Shown: one piece after another, positions 1 through 8,467 of the stretch | Layout: each line of letters starts with the position of its first letter | How positions within the stretch are numbered: the stretch's first letter is position 1 | NCBI GenBank assembly: GCA_015068965.1 | Contig: SVJN01000002.1 | Span: 1 to 47,025 of the forward strand | Length of the DNA stretch: 47,025 bases | Reading direction: 5' to 3' | Source: Oscillospiraceae bacterium | Lineage (GTDB): Bacteria > Bacillota > Clostridia > UBA1381 | Program-made: the position numbers and the translations under genes | Notes under the pieces: model-generated | Told to the model about the DNA's origin: nothing | The model's database searches: none | The model's input: the letters and a program-made list of their open reading frames with translations, nothing else

Positions 1-1364
1 TTCCCATCAAGTAAAAGCTTAATCTGATTTGCAAGCTCTATATTCCGATAAACATCCCCGGTATCAATCATGATGTAGCTCAGGCTATTCTCTTTTGCTT
101 TTTTGCAAATTTCCCGGACGCAATCCATGCCATACAGCTTCTCACAGATACAGTTCACACAATACGGCATATCCGGTAACGGGAAATACTTATCCTCATT
201 CTTTCTCAATTCCTCTAACGCCGAATGTAAGCCCCCCAGCATCCATTCTCTTTGGTCTGCCTCAGCATCATAGATGTGATAATTCAGCGGAAAAGCTCTG
301 TATTCTCCATCCTTTTGTATCGCCAACTGGTTGTTGATAACAAACTGCTTGTATATCTCCCGACTCAATTCTCCAAACCCAAGCATAAATACATCTATTT
401 TCGCATCTGCCTTGACGGAAGTATCCGTCTCAAACAGTTCCGCTCCCATATGCTTGGTAATCGGATTTTTTTCAACAAAGGTCCGTGCAATCAGCTCGTT
501 GCGGTTAAATATCGTAATATACTCCCGATATGTACTCTTTTCTCCGCTTTGATTCTCCGACTCTTCCTTTTTATCAATCTGATTCTGAACAATTTCCAAA
601 ACCCTTGCATCTGCTTCCAGATAAAAATATATCTTCTTTTTCTCTCTCCTTTGCAGATAAGAAAAAATCACATCCATTTCTTCAATCAGATTGTTATCAT
701 TCGGGCAGATAATATTGTAGGTGGTTTGCTGATTAAAAATTCTTCCGCTAAACAGCTCTGCCGACAGATTTTTTCTCAAAATGACATATCCGGTCTCAAT
801 CAGGGACTTTTTGTACTCCTTGTCGACGTTATCGTATAACAACAGTACACAATTGGGATTTTGTTTTGCATACCCCAATGCAGTCTGACTGTTCCCAATC
901 ACGATATCACAAAAGTCCCCTTCCATAATACGCCTGCATCTGCGATAATTCAGAATTTCCTTCCCAAACAATCCGATTGCCGCACCAAACGTTGATATCA
1001 ATGCAAGTGCTGTACCAATGAAAAACACAACCGTGTATAACGGAAATACTTTTGCATAATCTGCAATTTCCTCCACCCTGACTTCTCCCACAAATTGCTT
1101 TATGGTGGCAGATACGCTCTCTAATATATTCAATACAGCATTTTCCTCTTTGCCTAATTCTGAAATGTTATATATCCACGGAATATTATACAAAACCAGA
1201 TTCAAAACAAAAACCCCACACACAAAGAAAAAGGTTTTCCCTGCGTTGTTTTTTCTTAGGACAACCAACGCCCCAACCAATATCAATGCAATTTCTGACA
1301 GCAGCATAAGTATATTGATTGTCTGCCAGATATCCAATATTCCCCCAAAAATTGTTTTTATCAT
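1..1364 (-). CDS. Membrane protein with nucleotide-binding-like cytoplasmic domains, C-terminus beyond window
   Basis: This frame is open from an ATG at 1364 to the window edge (about 454 codons) and is absent from the ORF track because it has no stop here. A GGGGGA ribosome site precedes the ATG. Three hydrophobic segments are visible: about residues 5-35, 43-63 and 105-132. A soluble part follows with two segments resembling the start of Rossmann folds: DIVIGNSQTALGYA, and further on VFMLGFGELSREIY. This layout (membrane N-terminus, tandem TrkA/RCK-like domains) recalls ligand-gated channel or sensor proteins, but the first glycine pattern is degenerate and no pore signature is evident. It lies downstream of prmC on the same strand, after a likely terminator. 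Function is not assigned. Confidence 0.75.
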   Translation of the reverse strand, partial: MIKTIFGGILDIWQTINILMLLSEIALILVGALVVLRKNNAGKTFFFVCGVFVLNLVLYNIPWIYNISELGKEENAVLNILESVSATIKQFVGEVRVEEIADYAKVFPLYTVVFFIGTALALISTFGAAIGLFGKEILNYRRCRRIMEGDFCDIVIGNSQTALGYAKQNPNCVLLLYDNVDKEYKKSLIETGYVILRKNLSAELFSGRIFNQQTTYNIICPNDNNLIEEMDVIFSYLQRREKKKIYFYLEADARVLEIVQNQIDKKEESENQSGEKSTYREYITIFNRNELIARTFVEKNPITKHMGAELFETDTSVKADAKIDVFMLGFGELSREIYKQFVINNQLAIQKDGEYRAFPLNYHIYDAEADQREWMLGGLHSALEELRKNEDKYFPLPDMPYCVNCICEKLYGMDCVREICKKAKENSLSYIMIDTGDVYRNIELANQIKLLLDG

Positions 1365-1380
1365 TTGTTTTCCCCCATTG

Positions 1381-1418
1381 TTTAAAATGGCATATGCGTA
1401 AAAATACACGTATGCCAT
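1381..1418 (-). terminator. Likely terminator after prmC
   Basis: Read on the minus strand, ATGGCATA pairs with TATGCCAT and is followed by TTTTAAA. It lies just after the prmC stop and before the next gene's ribosome site, so it probably ends the DUF5685-to-prmC operon. The T-run is short. Confidence 0.5.
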
Positions 1419-1424
1419 ACTGTT

Positions 1425-2264
1425 TTACACCTTCTGTTTTCTTCCTGCTACAACCCGGTCAATACCGCATAAATCCGGGATGACATCGGTTTTTAGTCCG
1501 ACATCGGAAAGTAGCTTTTCCACCGCTTCTGCCTGCGTATGTCCGACCTCTAAGTAAATGATTCCGCCTTGCTGCAACAGCTTCGGTGCGATTTCTGCAA
1601 TTCTCCGGTAAAAATCCAAGCCATCCGTACCGCCATCCAATGCCAGATGCGGTTCAAAACCGACCACTTCCTTTTGTAAGGTCGGAATCACATCACGCTC
1701 AATATAGGGCGGATTGGAAACAATGACATCATAAACCCCTGCCGGGAGTTCTGACAGAATATCCATCCGAGAAAAACGAACCCGATCAGAAACCTTGTTC
1801 TTTTCTGCATTTTCCTCTGCAATCCGCAGGGCGGCTTCGCTGATATCTATTCCGTGAACATACGCATTTTTATTATAGTGTGCAATGCTTACCGCAATAC
1901 AACCCGAGCCGGTACACAAGTCCAGTACATTCATGCCATGATTTTCCAAAAGCACCGCTTCTACCAGGGTTTCGGTATCTGCTCTTGGAATCAAAACATC
2001 CGGCGTTACTTTAAATTCCAACCCCATAAATTCCTGTGTGCCGAGAATATATTGCATCGGTTCGCCATCAAGCCGTCTTTTTAGCGCCGACAACAGGCGT
2101 TCCTCATCTCCTTGCGAAATCTTCTTCTGATAGGCTAACACCAAATCCAACGCAGAAAGCTTTAAGGTATCCCGCAAAAGGAGGTTTGCCTCAAACAACG
2201 CATTTTCCACGCCTGCTTCCTTGAGTTTTTCCGAAAGTGCATTCAATGCCTCCCGGGTTACCAT
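1425..2264 (-). CDS. prmC: Release factor glutamine methyltransferase PrmC
   Basis: PrmC (HemK family) methylates the glutamine of the GGQ motif in peptide chain release factors RF1 and RF2, using S-adenosylmethionine in the cytoplasm. The 279-residue protein has the family's length. It shows the SAM-binding motif LDLCTGSGCIA at residues 114-124 and the diagnostic NPPY motif at 184-187, which holds the substrate glutamine. The N-terminal helical domain that recognises the release factor is present. The start overlaps the end of the YqhQ gene by 7 bp, so the two are translationally coupled. In many Firmicutes prmC sits beside prfA; here prfA is not in view. Confidence 0.96.
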   Translation of the reverse strand: MVTREALNALSEKLKEAGVENALFEANLLLRDTLKLSALDLVLAYQKKISQGDEERLLSALKRRLDGEPMQYILGTQEFMGLEFKVTPDVLIPRADTETLVEAVLLENHGMNVLDLCTGSGCIAVSIAHYNKNAYVHGIDISEAALRIAEENAEKNKVSDRVRFSRMDILSELPAGVYDVIVSNPPYIERDVIPTLQKEVVGFEPHLALDGGTDGLDFYRRIAEIAPKLLQQGGIIYLEVGHTQAEAVEKLLSDVGLKTDVIPDLCGIDRVVAGRKQKV

Positions 2265-3223
2265 TTTGCTTCCTCCCTATCCTCCGGAATTACCGCTTGC
2301 ATTGAGGCAATTGCAACCTCAATCTGCGATTCATCCGGCTCCCGGGTGGTCAGCTTCTGAAGCCACAAGCCGGGCTTGGAAAGCCATGTCACGCACGCCG
2401 CCTTGGAACGTCCTGCCCATTTGATTACCTCATAAGAAAGACCTGCAACCACCGGAAGCAATGCTAAACGCATCAGCATTCTTAGAATAATTCCGGTTTT
2501 TGGCAAGAGTGCAAACAAAATAATACTGATAATCATAACAAACAGTAAAAAGCTGGTTCCGCATCTGGGGTGGAATCTGGGGTATTTTTTCACGTTTTCC
2601 ACCGTCAGCTCCTCACCGCTTTCATAGCAGGCAATCGTCTTATGCTCTGCACCGTGGTATTCAAATACCCGGCGAATGTCCTTCATCTGTGAAACTGCCG
2701 CCAGATAACCGATAAAAATCAGCATCCGCAAAATACCCTCTGTGATACTGGTAAATGCCTTGGTCTCTGCGATTGCCGCCGCCGGAGTCAGCGAGAACAA
2801 GAACTCAATGCCTCTGGTGACTGCAGTCGGCAGAAGAATAAACATACCGATGCTCAAAAAGATGGATAACACAATCGAAACATAGATGACAATATCCTTG
2901 ACCTTATCCCCGAATTTACGCTCTAACCATTGGTCGAACTTGCTCTCTGTCTCTTCCTCGTCCTCCAGGTCCATAAACTCTGCCGAAAACATGAGTGCCT
3001 TCATCCCAATCACTAAGCTTTCCACAAAATTAACACAGCCACGAATGATCGGAATCCGCAGAATTTTTTTCTTTTTCTTAGTTCCGTTTTCGTTGCATTC
3101 CACAACGATTTCCCCGTCCGGCTTGCGGACAGCCATCGCTGTTTTGTGCGGACCGCGCATCATAACGCCCTCAATAATCGCCTGACCTCCGATAGAGGTT
3201 TTGTGTTGTTCTTTTTCGTTCAT
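2258..3223 (-). CDS. YqhQ-like DUF1385 membrane protein
   Basis: The 321-residue protein opens with the family signature IGGQAIIEGVMMRGP and carries a FEYHGAEHKTIACYE segment typical of DUF1385 (YqhQ) proteins. About four membrane segments are visible: near residues 110-135, 150-180, 220-245 and 250-270. Biochemical function is unknown in the family. A DUF1385 gene directly upstream of prmC is a common Clostridia arrangement, which supports the call. The ribosome site AGAAAGG precedes the ATG. The gene lies 18 bp after the J-domain gene on the same strand. Confidence 0.9.
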   Translation of the reverse strand: MNEKEQHKTSIGGQAIIEGVMMRGPHKTAMAVRKPDGEIVVECNENGTKKKKKILRIPIIRGCVNFVESLVIGMKALMFSAEFMDLEDEEETESKFDQWLERKFGDKVKDIVIYVSIVLSIFLSIGMFILLPTAVTRGIEFLFSLTPAAAIAETKAFTSITEGILRMLIFIGYLAAVSQMKDIRRVFEYHGAEHKTIACYESGEELTVENVKKYPRFHPRCGTSFLLFVMIISIILFALLPKTGIILRMLMRLALLPVVAGLSYEVIKWAGRSKAACVTWLSKPGLWLQKLTTREPDESQIEVAIASMQAVIPEDREEAKW

Positions 3224-3241
3224 ATCCCTTTTTTCCTTTCT

Positions 3242-3847
3242 CTAACAATAGCAACAGCAACACCGTGAACAAAGCAGGGTACTGCATAAAAGACTTCCGA
3301 TTCCGCAAGGACTGCAATCATTGTACGAGGTGAATGTACGGTAATTCTGCCCCTGCGTCGTAAAACGATCCTGTGCCTGCTGATATTCATAATTGTTCGG
3401 GTCAAGCCGTACCGCCTCATCAATCGACGCTTTTGCCCGGTCATACCAGCCACGGTTTAAATAAATCAAGCCCATCAGATAATGCCACTCGGCATTATGC
3501 ACAAGCTTTAACAGCATCTGCTCCGCCTCAACCAGCCGGTGCATTGAAATCAGAATCCGCACACTCTGAAAGCTGGTTTCAAAGCTCTGTTGCTGATAGT
3601 AACCGCCCGAACCGCCGTAAGCATTCTGATACGGATTATAGCCCTGCCTTTGACTGGAGCTTGTATTCTTATTCGTCAGAATATCATAGGCTTCATTGAT
3701 TTCCTTCAGCTTTTCGGTTGCCATATCTGCCATCGGCGTATTCATATAACGGTCGGGATGGTATTTTTTTACCAATGCCCGATATGCTTTTTTAATTGTC
3801 TCTTCATCTGCATCGGGACTTACCCCTAACACCTTATACGGATCCAT
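3242..3847 (-). CDS. J-domain (DnaJ-like) protein with helical repeats and Cys-rich tail
   Basis: Residues 1-60 form a J domain with the HPD tripeptide at 30-32, so it should stimulate a DnaK-type ATPase. A linker rich in Gly, Tyr and Gln follows. Residues about 95-165 look like TPR-type helical hairpins ([20 protein letters not shown]). The last 20 residues are unusual, ending [11 protein letters not shown]. The tail could bind metal, be acylated or hold disulfides. DnaJ zinc-finger CxxCxGxG repeats are absent, so this is a class C J-protein rather than DnaJ itself. The start overlaps the DUF5685 gene by 14 bp, and that pairing suggests a shared function. Confidence 0.88.
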   Translation of the reverse strand: MDPYKVLGVSPDADEETIKKAYRALVKKYHPDRYMNTPMADMATEKLKEINEAYDILTNKNTSSSQRQGYNPYQNAYGGSGGYYQQQSFETSFQSVRILISMHRLVEAEQMLLKLVHNAEWHYLMGLIYLNRGWYDRAKASIDEAVRLDPNNYEYQQAQDRFTTQGQNYRTFTSYNDCSPCGIGSLLCSTLLCSRCCCCYC

Positions 3848-4694
3848 TCTTTTCCTCCGTCTGTTTCAAAATTGCGTCCTGACGCATCCGGACGCCGTCA
3901 AATAAAATATTTTTTAAAATTGCATCATAATCAGAAACACTCAGTAAATCATATGCCGCCGCAATATTTGCAAGGCAAAAGGTCAGCGTCACATCCAACT
4001 GCTCGTATAACGCCGGCTGATCGGTTTCTGATTCCCGGATTTTTGCAGAAAACGGATTGTAGCTGTTTCGTTTGATATCCTTTTCCAAATCCTCCGCCGC
4101 ATCTAAAAGATAAATCCATCTGCCCAAGTTATAGCCAAGCCAGGAAAGGATTTTCCGGCTTTGTTCATCCCGGATGAAATCCGGCACAAACAAGGCTTCT
4201 AAAATTTTGGCAAAGCGGTCTGCAACCATATCCACATCCTGCAGATTTTCCTTTTCTGCCCGGGACAAATCCTTTAAGCATTCCGAAATCACCGCACTCT
4301 GATGCGGAAATTCCTTTTGTATACTCCGGACTGTCCGACGGAATAAAAACGCCGATAATGCATATGGCTTTTTTTCGTCCTTCCAATCGTCCAGCAATTT
4401 CTCGTATTGCAACAAAATGCTCATCTTTGCCGCATAGGAAAGCACAATATCCTCACACACCATATTCCGTTTTGCAAACGGATGCAGAAGACACCGTTTT
4501 TTCTTGATTTTAGCTTGCTTGCCCACAACTGCCGACAACAAAATTGCCAGAAAGGTCATGTCATAGCTCAGTCCCAAACGTGCGCCCTGATGATATTTTC
4601 CGATTTGCTTGCAAAGTCCGCAGTAAAAGGCACGGAAGGTGTCATAGTCTGCTTCTGCAAGCGTTGGTTTACAAATGGTTACATATCCGAACAT
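3834..4694 (-). CDS. DUF5685 family protein
   Basis: The 286-residue protein starts [10 protein letters not shown] and contains YCGLCKQIG and [14 protein letters not shown], matching the N-terminus of the uncharacterised DUF5685 family of Clostridia. The N-terminal cysteines (CGLC) may bind metal. The rest is predicted alpha-helical without clear membrane spans. It is the first gene of the DUF5685 - J-domain - yqhQ - prmC run, with a good promoter upstream. Its role is unknown; overlap with the J-domain gene implies co-translation. I rely on recall of the family signature, so the name is likely but not checked. Confidence 0.8.
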   Translation of the reverse strand: MFGYVTICKPTLAEADYDTFRAFYCGLCKQIGKYHQGARLGLSYDMTFLAILLSAVVGKQAKIKKKRCLLHPFAKRNMVCEDIVLSYAAKMSILLQYEKLLDDWKDEKKPYALSAFLFRRTVRSIQKEFPHQSAVISECLKDLSRAEKENLQDVDMVADRFAKILEALFVPDFIRDEQSRKILSWLGYNLGRWIYLLDAAEDLEKDIKRNSYNPFSAKIRESETDQPALYEQLDVTLTFCLANIAAAYDLLSVSDYDAILKNILFDGVRMRQDAILKQTEEKNGSV

Positions 4695-4725
4695 CTTCTA
4701 TCTCCCCATTTTATCAACTGTAAAT

Positions 4726-4754
4726 AGTATACCCCGAATCGGTGTTAATTGCAA
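4726..4754 (-). promoter_or_regulatory. Sigma-A promoter for the DUF5685-prmC operon
   Basis: On the minus strand TTGCAA, a 17-bp spacer and TATACT lie about 30 bp upstream of the DUF5685 start, with a GGAGA ribosome site between. Confidence 0.8.
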
Positions 4755-4844
4755 GTCATTGGATAGAATTTTTATAGAAAATTTTGTTTTTATTCATATT
4801 TTCCGCAAAAAAACAGAATAATAACGGTGAAAGGAGTGAAAAAA

Positions 4845-5294
4845 ATGTCAGAAAAACTCTCACCCGAGGATTATCAGAAGCAGGTAGAGAAGAAAATGCA
4901 CCCCTCCAAAACCTGGAAAAACTGCCTGATGGCATTTTTATACGGCGGCGCAATCTGCACGGTCGGGGAATTTGTGCGAAAGCTTTTTGAATCTCTCCAT
5001 TTAACCGAAGAATTGGTCGGCTCTGCAACCTCCGTTACCATGGTCTTTTTCGGCGTTCTTTTGACCGGCCTGGACCTTTATCAGAAAATGGCAAAGCGTG
5101 CCGGAGCCGGAACGGTTGTCCCAATTACGGGCTTTGCAAATGCGGTCGCCTCCCCTGCCATTGAAGCCAGAACAGAAGGGCTGGTTTTAGGAGTTGGGGC
5201 AAAAATATTTACGATTGCAGGGCCTGTCATTACCTATGGCGTGGTTTCAAGTATTGCATACGGTCTGATTTACTGGTTTTGCAAGCTGATTTAA
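4845..5294 (+). CDS. spoVAC: Stage V sporulation protein AC (SpoVAC)
   Basis: SpoVAC is an inner-membrane protein of the forespore that takes part in dipicolinic acid movement and can act as a mechanosensitive channel. The protein matches the family across its length, with an N-terminal basic region containing YQKQVEKKMHPSKTW, then membrane segments and the conserved GAGTVVPITGFANA stretch. The start at 4845 is chosen (149 residues) because AAGGAGTG lies at proper spacing; the track's GTG at 4827 has no such site. In most spore formers spoVAC is followed by spoVAD and spoVAE. Here both neighbours are on the other strand, so it stands alone. An AT-rich leader could hold a forespore promoter, but no convincing sigma-G box was found. 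Confidence 0.92.
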   Translation: MSEKLSPEDYQKQVEKKMHPSKTWKNCLMAFLYGGAICTVGEFVRKLFESLHLTEELVGSATSVTMVFFGVLLTGLDLYQKMAKRAGAGTVVPITGFANAVASPAIEARTEGLVLGVGAKIFTIAGPVITYGVVSSIAYGLIYWFCKLI

Positions 5295-6076
5295 AGCTTT
5301 CGGTATACCTCGCGGTATCGGCTTGGCGACATCTGGTAATGCTTCCGGAACAGCTTATTAAAGTAGATACTGTCCTCAATGCCGACCGCATCGGAAATTT
5401 CAGAAATCCGCATATCGGAACCGGATAAAAGCTCTGATGCAACCGATAACCGATAATGATTCAGATAAGCAATCGGAGATGCTCCGGTTGCTTTTTTGAA
5501 CGCACTAAAAAAACGTGAGGCTGATAAATGAACCATTTCTGCCAGTAGTTCGACGGTGATTTTTTCCCGGTAATGTGTATGAATATAAGAAATCGCCACA
5601 CCCAGCTTCATACCCTTCTTTTTTTCTTTTTCCCGGGCAATTTCCGACAAAATTCTTACAATTTCATAATAACAGACATATTCTGAAAAAGGATTCGCCG
5701 TATCAAACAAGCGGTCAAATATGCAGTTCATTTCCGCCTTTTTTTCATCCGGCAGAAGGGTTGGAACGCTGTAAAGCTCATCGAACCAACAAGCATCATT
5801 CAGTCGGATTTTCAAAAAAACCCATCGGTTTGTCATAGTTCCGGTTTCGGGGTTCACATGATGCACAATGGTCTGCTTCACATCCGCAGGTGCAACAAAG
5901 AAACCGCCCTCACCCGTCTGGTAGGTTGCTCCGGTACCCAGACGAATATCATAGCTCCCCTCCACCGACTGCACCACCGACAGATACGGCAAGGTTTTCA
6001 CGTGGCAAATCCCTTCACAACGGTTTTTCGTATTGTCTTTTTTGCAATATTCTAATCCTATTTTTTGAATCTCCAT
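5291..6076 (-). CDS. AraC-family transcription regulator
   Basis: The N-terminal part (about residues 1-130) is a cupin-like sensor domain. The C-terminal 100 residues hold two helix-turn-helix units, with VELLAEMVHLSASRFFSAFK and the closing motif FNKLFRKHYQMSPSRYR typical of AraC/XylS proteins. The start at 6076 (MEIQKIG, 261 residues) is preferred over the track's TTG at 6088 because GGGTGAT lies just upstream. It is divergent from the glycyl radical enzyme gene and shares a 93-bp control region with it, so it probably regulates that gene in response to its substrate. Its stop overlaps the spoVAC stop region. Confidence 0.9.
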   Translation of the reverse strand: MEIQKIGLEYCKKDNTKNRCEGICHVKTLPYLSVVQSVEGSYDIRLGTGATYQTGEGGFFVAPADVKQTIVHHVNPETGTMTNRWVFLKIRLNDACWFDELYSVPTLLPDEKKAEMNCIFDRLFDTANPFSEYVCYYEIVRILSEIAREKEKKKGMKLGVAISYIHTHYREKITVELLAEMVHLSASRFFSAFKKATGASPIAYLNHYRLSVASELLSGSDMRISEISDAVGIEDSIYFNKLFRKHYQMSPSRYREVYRKL

Positions 6077-6092
6077 ATTATCACCCAATAGT

Positions 6093-6121
6093 ATTATACT
6101 AAGAAATGATAGAAATGTCCA
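6093..6121 (-). promoter_or_regulatory. Promoter of the AraC gene at 5291-6076
   Basis: On the minus strand TGGACA, a 17-bp spacer and TATAAT lie just upstream of the AraC start. The region is shared with the divergent glycyl radical enzyme gene, whose own -10 may be the TATAAA near 6143. Confidence 0.65.
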
Positions 6122-6169
6122 TTGTTTTTGATAGTTTTTTTCTATAAAATGGGTTTGAGGTGAAAAAAC

Positions 6170-8308
6170 ATGGAATTTTTTGCAAGCACCGGCAAGCGAC
6201 CGGTTCGGCTATCTGAACAAACACGACAATTTGCATACGATTCCCTGATGCATAAATATGGAAAACAAACCATGGAAGCTCCGGGGGTTGTAATGGATGA
6301 TACAGAAGGCTTTGCAGAATGCACACCCTTAGAAAAATATGATGCAAGCATCAAAAAAATTGCTGAAACTGCCCCCATCCGCATCTGCGAAGGTGAAAAA
6401 ATCAGCGGTGCGGCAACCCTTGGTCTTGCAATCTCCCACGTCGTTCCTGCAACCTTTGGCAAGGAACCGATTTTTCCGTCTGTCAGCCATCTGACCATTG
6501 ATTTTGAAACGGTATTAAAAAAAGGCATCAATGCCATCCGGGAGGATGCAAAAAATGCTCTGGAACGACATAAAAACACCGGGAAAGAACCGTTTTTAAA
6601 AAGCTGTCTTTCCTGCCTGGATGCGATGAAGTGTTGGCACGCCCGATATTTAGAAGAGCTTCGGGGAAAACCGCAATACCGCAATAACTATGAAAATCTT
6701 TTGAATGTCCCGTTTGCTCCGGCAAAAAGCTTTTATGAGGCGGTGCAGAGCATCTGGTTCACCTTTGCCTTTGTCCGCCTTTGCGGAAACTGGCCGGGCA
6801 TCGGACGCATTGACTGGTTGCTGGGCAGTTATTTAGAAAAGGACCTTTCAGAAGGAATCCTGACCTTAGACGAAGCACGTGAAATCCTTGCACATTTCTT
6901 TATCAAGGGCTGTGAATGGATTCGCGGTGCCGACTATGGCAGAAGAAGCGGAGATGCCCAGCATTATCAGAACATTCTGTTATCCGGCATTGATGAGGAC
7001 GGAACAGATGTGACCAATGCCGTCACCTATTTAGTGCTTGATATTATTGAGGAGCTTGGCATCAGCGATTTTCCGACAACTGTACGGCTCAACCGCAACA
7101 CAGACGAAAAGCTGCTCCGTCGCACAGCCGAGGTACTCCGTTACGGTGGCGGTGTCCTTGCTTTTTACAACGAGGATTTGATTATCGAATCCCTGACCGC
7201 ATATGGCTATCCCTTGAAGGAAGCCAGAAAATTTGCCAATGACGGTTGCTGGGAGGTACAGATTCCAGGGAAAACATATTTTATCTATTGTCCCTTTGAC
7301 TCCTTGCAGATTTTGCAGAAGCAAACCTTAAAGGGCTACGATTCCCCGGTGTCCTTTCCGGATTTTGATTCGCTTTATCAGGCATACCTGTGCGATTTAT
7401 CCGCTCATGTAACAAAAATCTGTACCGATATTGCGAATCGGTATGAGGATACCTCCCTTCCGCAAGACAAATGGAAATGGAAAACGGCTACCCCATGTAC
7501 GGTGGTTTCCCTCTTTGAGCAGGGCTGTATCGAAAACGGTCTTTCCTATTTTGAAGGAGGACCCGTGTATCATATGATTTCTCCGCATATCGGCGGGCTT
7601 CCGGATACTGTAAACGCACTTTACACCATCAAAAAGCTGGTGTTTGAGGAGCAAAAGCTGACACTTTCTGAACTGACAGAAATTCTGAAAAACAATTGGA
7701 ATGACCATGAAGCCTTACGGCAGTATGTGATGACAAAATATCAATATTTCGGGAACGACAATGATGAGGTGGACCTGCTTGCGGCGGATATTGTCCGGCA
7801 CTTTGCCGACGTTTGTGACCGCCAAAGCGGTCGTTATGGCTATCTGACTCCGGCAGGCATCAGCACCTTTGGAAGGCAGCTTGACTGGTCCCCTGACCGC
7901 ATGGCAGTCCCAACCGGGAAACACGCACATGACATTCTTTCCGGCAATTTTTCTCCGGCTCCCGGTACAGATAAAAACGGCGTTACCGCCATCTTGAAAT
8001 CCTATTGCAAAACAGATTTCCACCGTACCGTTTCGGGTGCCGCTTTGGATATTAAACTCCTGCCCTCGGTTGTGCAGGGAAATACCGGTCTGGATTCGCT
8101 GATTGCACTTTTAAAAAGCTTTGTTGTGCTGGGCGGTCATTTTATGCAACCCGATATTGCAGATGCCGAACTTCTGAAAAAGGCACAACTATTCCCGGAG
8201 GAGTATCAGACACTCTCCGTCCGGATTTCCGGCTGGAATGCACGGTTTGTAACACTCAACAAGGAATGGCAGGATATGATTATTGCACAAACAGGCAGTA
8301 AATTCTAA
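6170..8308 (+). CDS. Glycyl radical enzyme of the pyruvate formate-lyase/dehydratase family
   Basis: Glycyl radical enzymes use a protein-based glycine radical, installed by a radical-SAM activase, to abstract hydrogen from a substrate through an active-site cysteine under strictly anaerobic conditions. This 712-residue protein has the radical site RISGWNARF with Gly688 near the C-terminus, and the active-site motif NDGCWEV with Cys360 and Glu362. The Cys-x-Glu pattern is that of the dehydratase, lyase and decarboxylase branches rather than true PFL, which has Cys-Cys. It is somewhat shorter than usual (about 780-850). The substrate cannot be named. No activase gene lies beside it, which is unusual. 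GAGGTGA provides the ribosome site, and the AraC gene upstream is its likely regulator. Confidence 0.92.
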   Translation: MEFFASTGKRPVRLSEQTRQFAYDSLMHKYGKQTMEAPGVVMDDTEGFAECTPLEKYDASIKKIAETAPIRICEGEKISGAATLGLAISHVVPATFGKEPIFPSVSHLTIDFETVLKKGINAIREDAKNALERHKNTGKEPFLKSCLSCLDAMKCWHARYLEELRGKPQYRNNYENLLNVPFAPAKSFYEAVQSIWFTFAFVRLCGNWPGIGRIDWLLGSYLEKDLSEGILTLDEAREILAHFFIKGCEWIRGADYGRRSGDAQHYQNILLSGIDEDGTDVTNAVTYLVLDIIEELGISDFPTTVRLNRNTDEKLLRRTAEVLRYGGGVLAFYNEDLIIESLTAYGYPLKEARKFANDGCWEVQIPGKTYFIYCPFDSLQILQKQTLKGYDSPVSFPDFDSLYQAYLCDLSAHVTKICTDIANRYEDTSLPQDKWKWKTATPCTVVSLFEQGCIENGLSYFEGGPVYHMISPHIGGLPDTVNALYTIKKLVFEEQKLTLSELTEILKNNWNDHEALRQYVMTKYQYFGNDNDEVDLLAADIVRHFADVCDRQSGRYGYLTPAGISTFGRQLDWSPDRMAVPTGKHAHDILSGNFSPAPGTDKNGVTAILKSYCKTDFHRTVSGAALDIKLLPSVVQGNTGLDSLIALLKSFVVLGGHFMQPDIADAELLKKAQLFPEEYQTLSVRISGWNARFVTLNKEWQDMIIAQTGSKF

Positions 8309-8310
8309 AA

Positions 8311-8467
8311 AATGAGGTTGTTGCGTTAAATGCATATCGTGTATAAAAATTCATTTTCTTGTAGGGGACGATGCCCACATCGCCCCGCAATTCGGGCGGA
8401 TGCAGGCATCCGCCCCTACAATTTTGAATCGAATGTACACAAAAATGTGAAACGTAACAGCCTCATT
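8311..8467. repeat. R3 element, copy 1 (GGGGCG palindromes with terminal inverted repeats)
   Basis: The ends AATGAGGTTGTTGCGTT and, inverted, AATGAGGCTGTTACGTT form imperfect terminal repeats. The core holds two palindromes, GGGGacGATG..CATCGCCCC and GGGCGGATG..CATCCGCCC. It fills the space between the convergent glycyl radical enzyme and PHP genes, and its right end supplies the last codons of the latter. It may act as a two-way terminator. Confidence 0.8.

Noticed and set aside
95-1401. Plus-strand frames in the first 1.4 kb
   Set aside because: They lie opposite a longer minus-strand frame with a good ribosome site and membrane domains that continues past the window edge.
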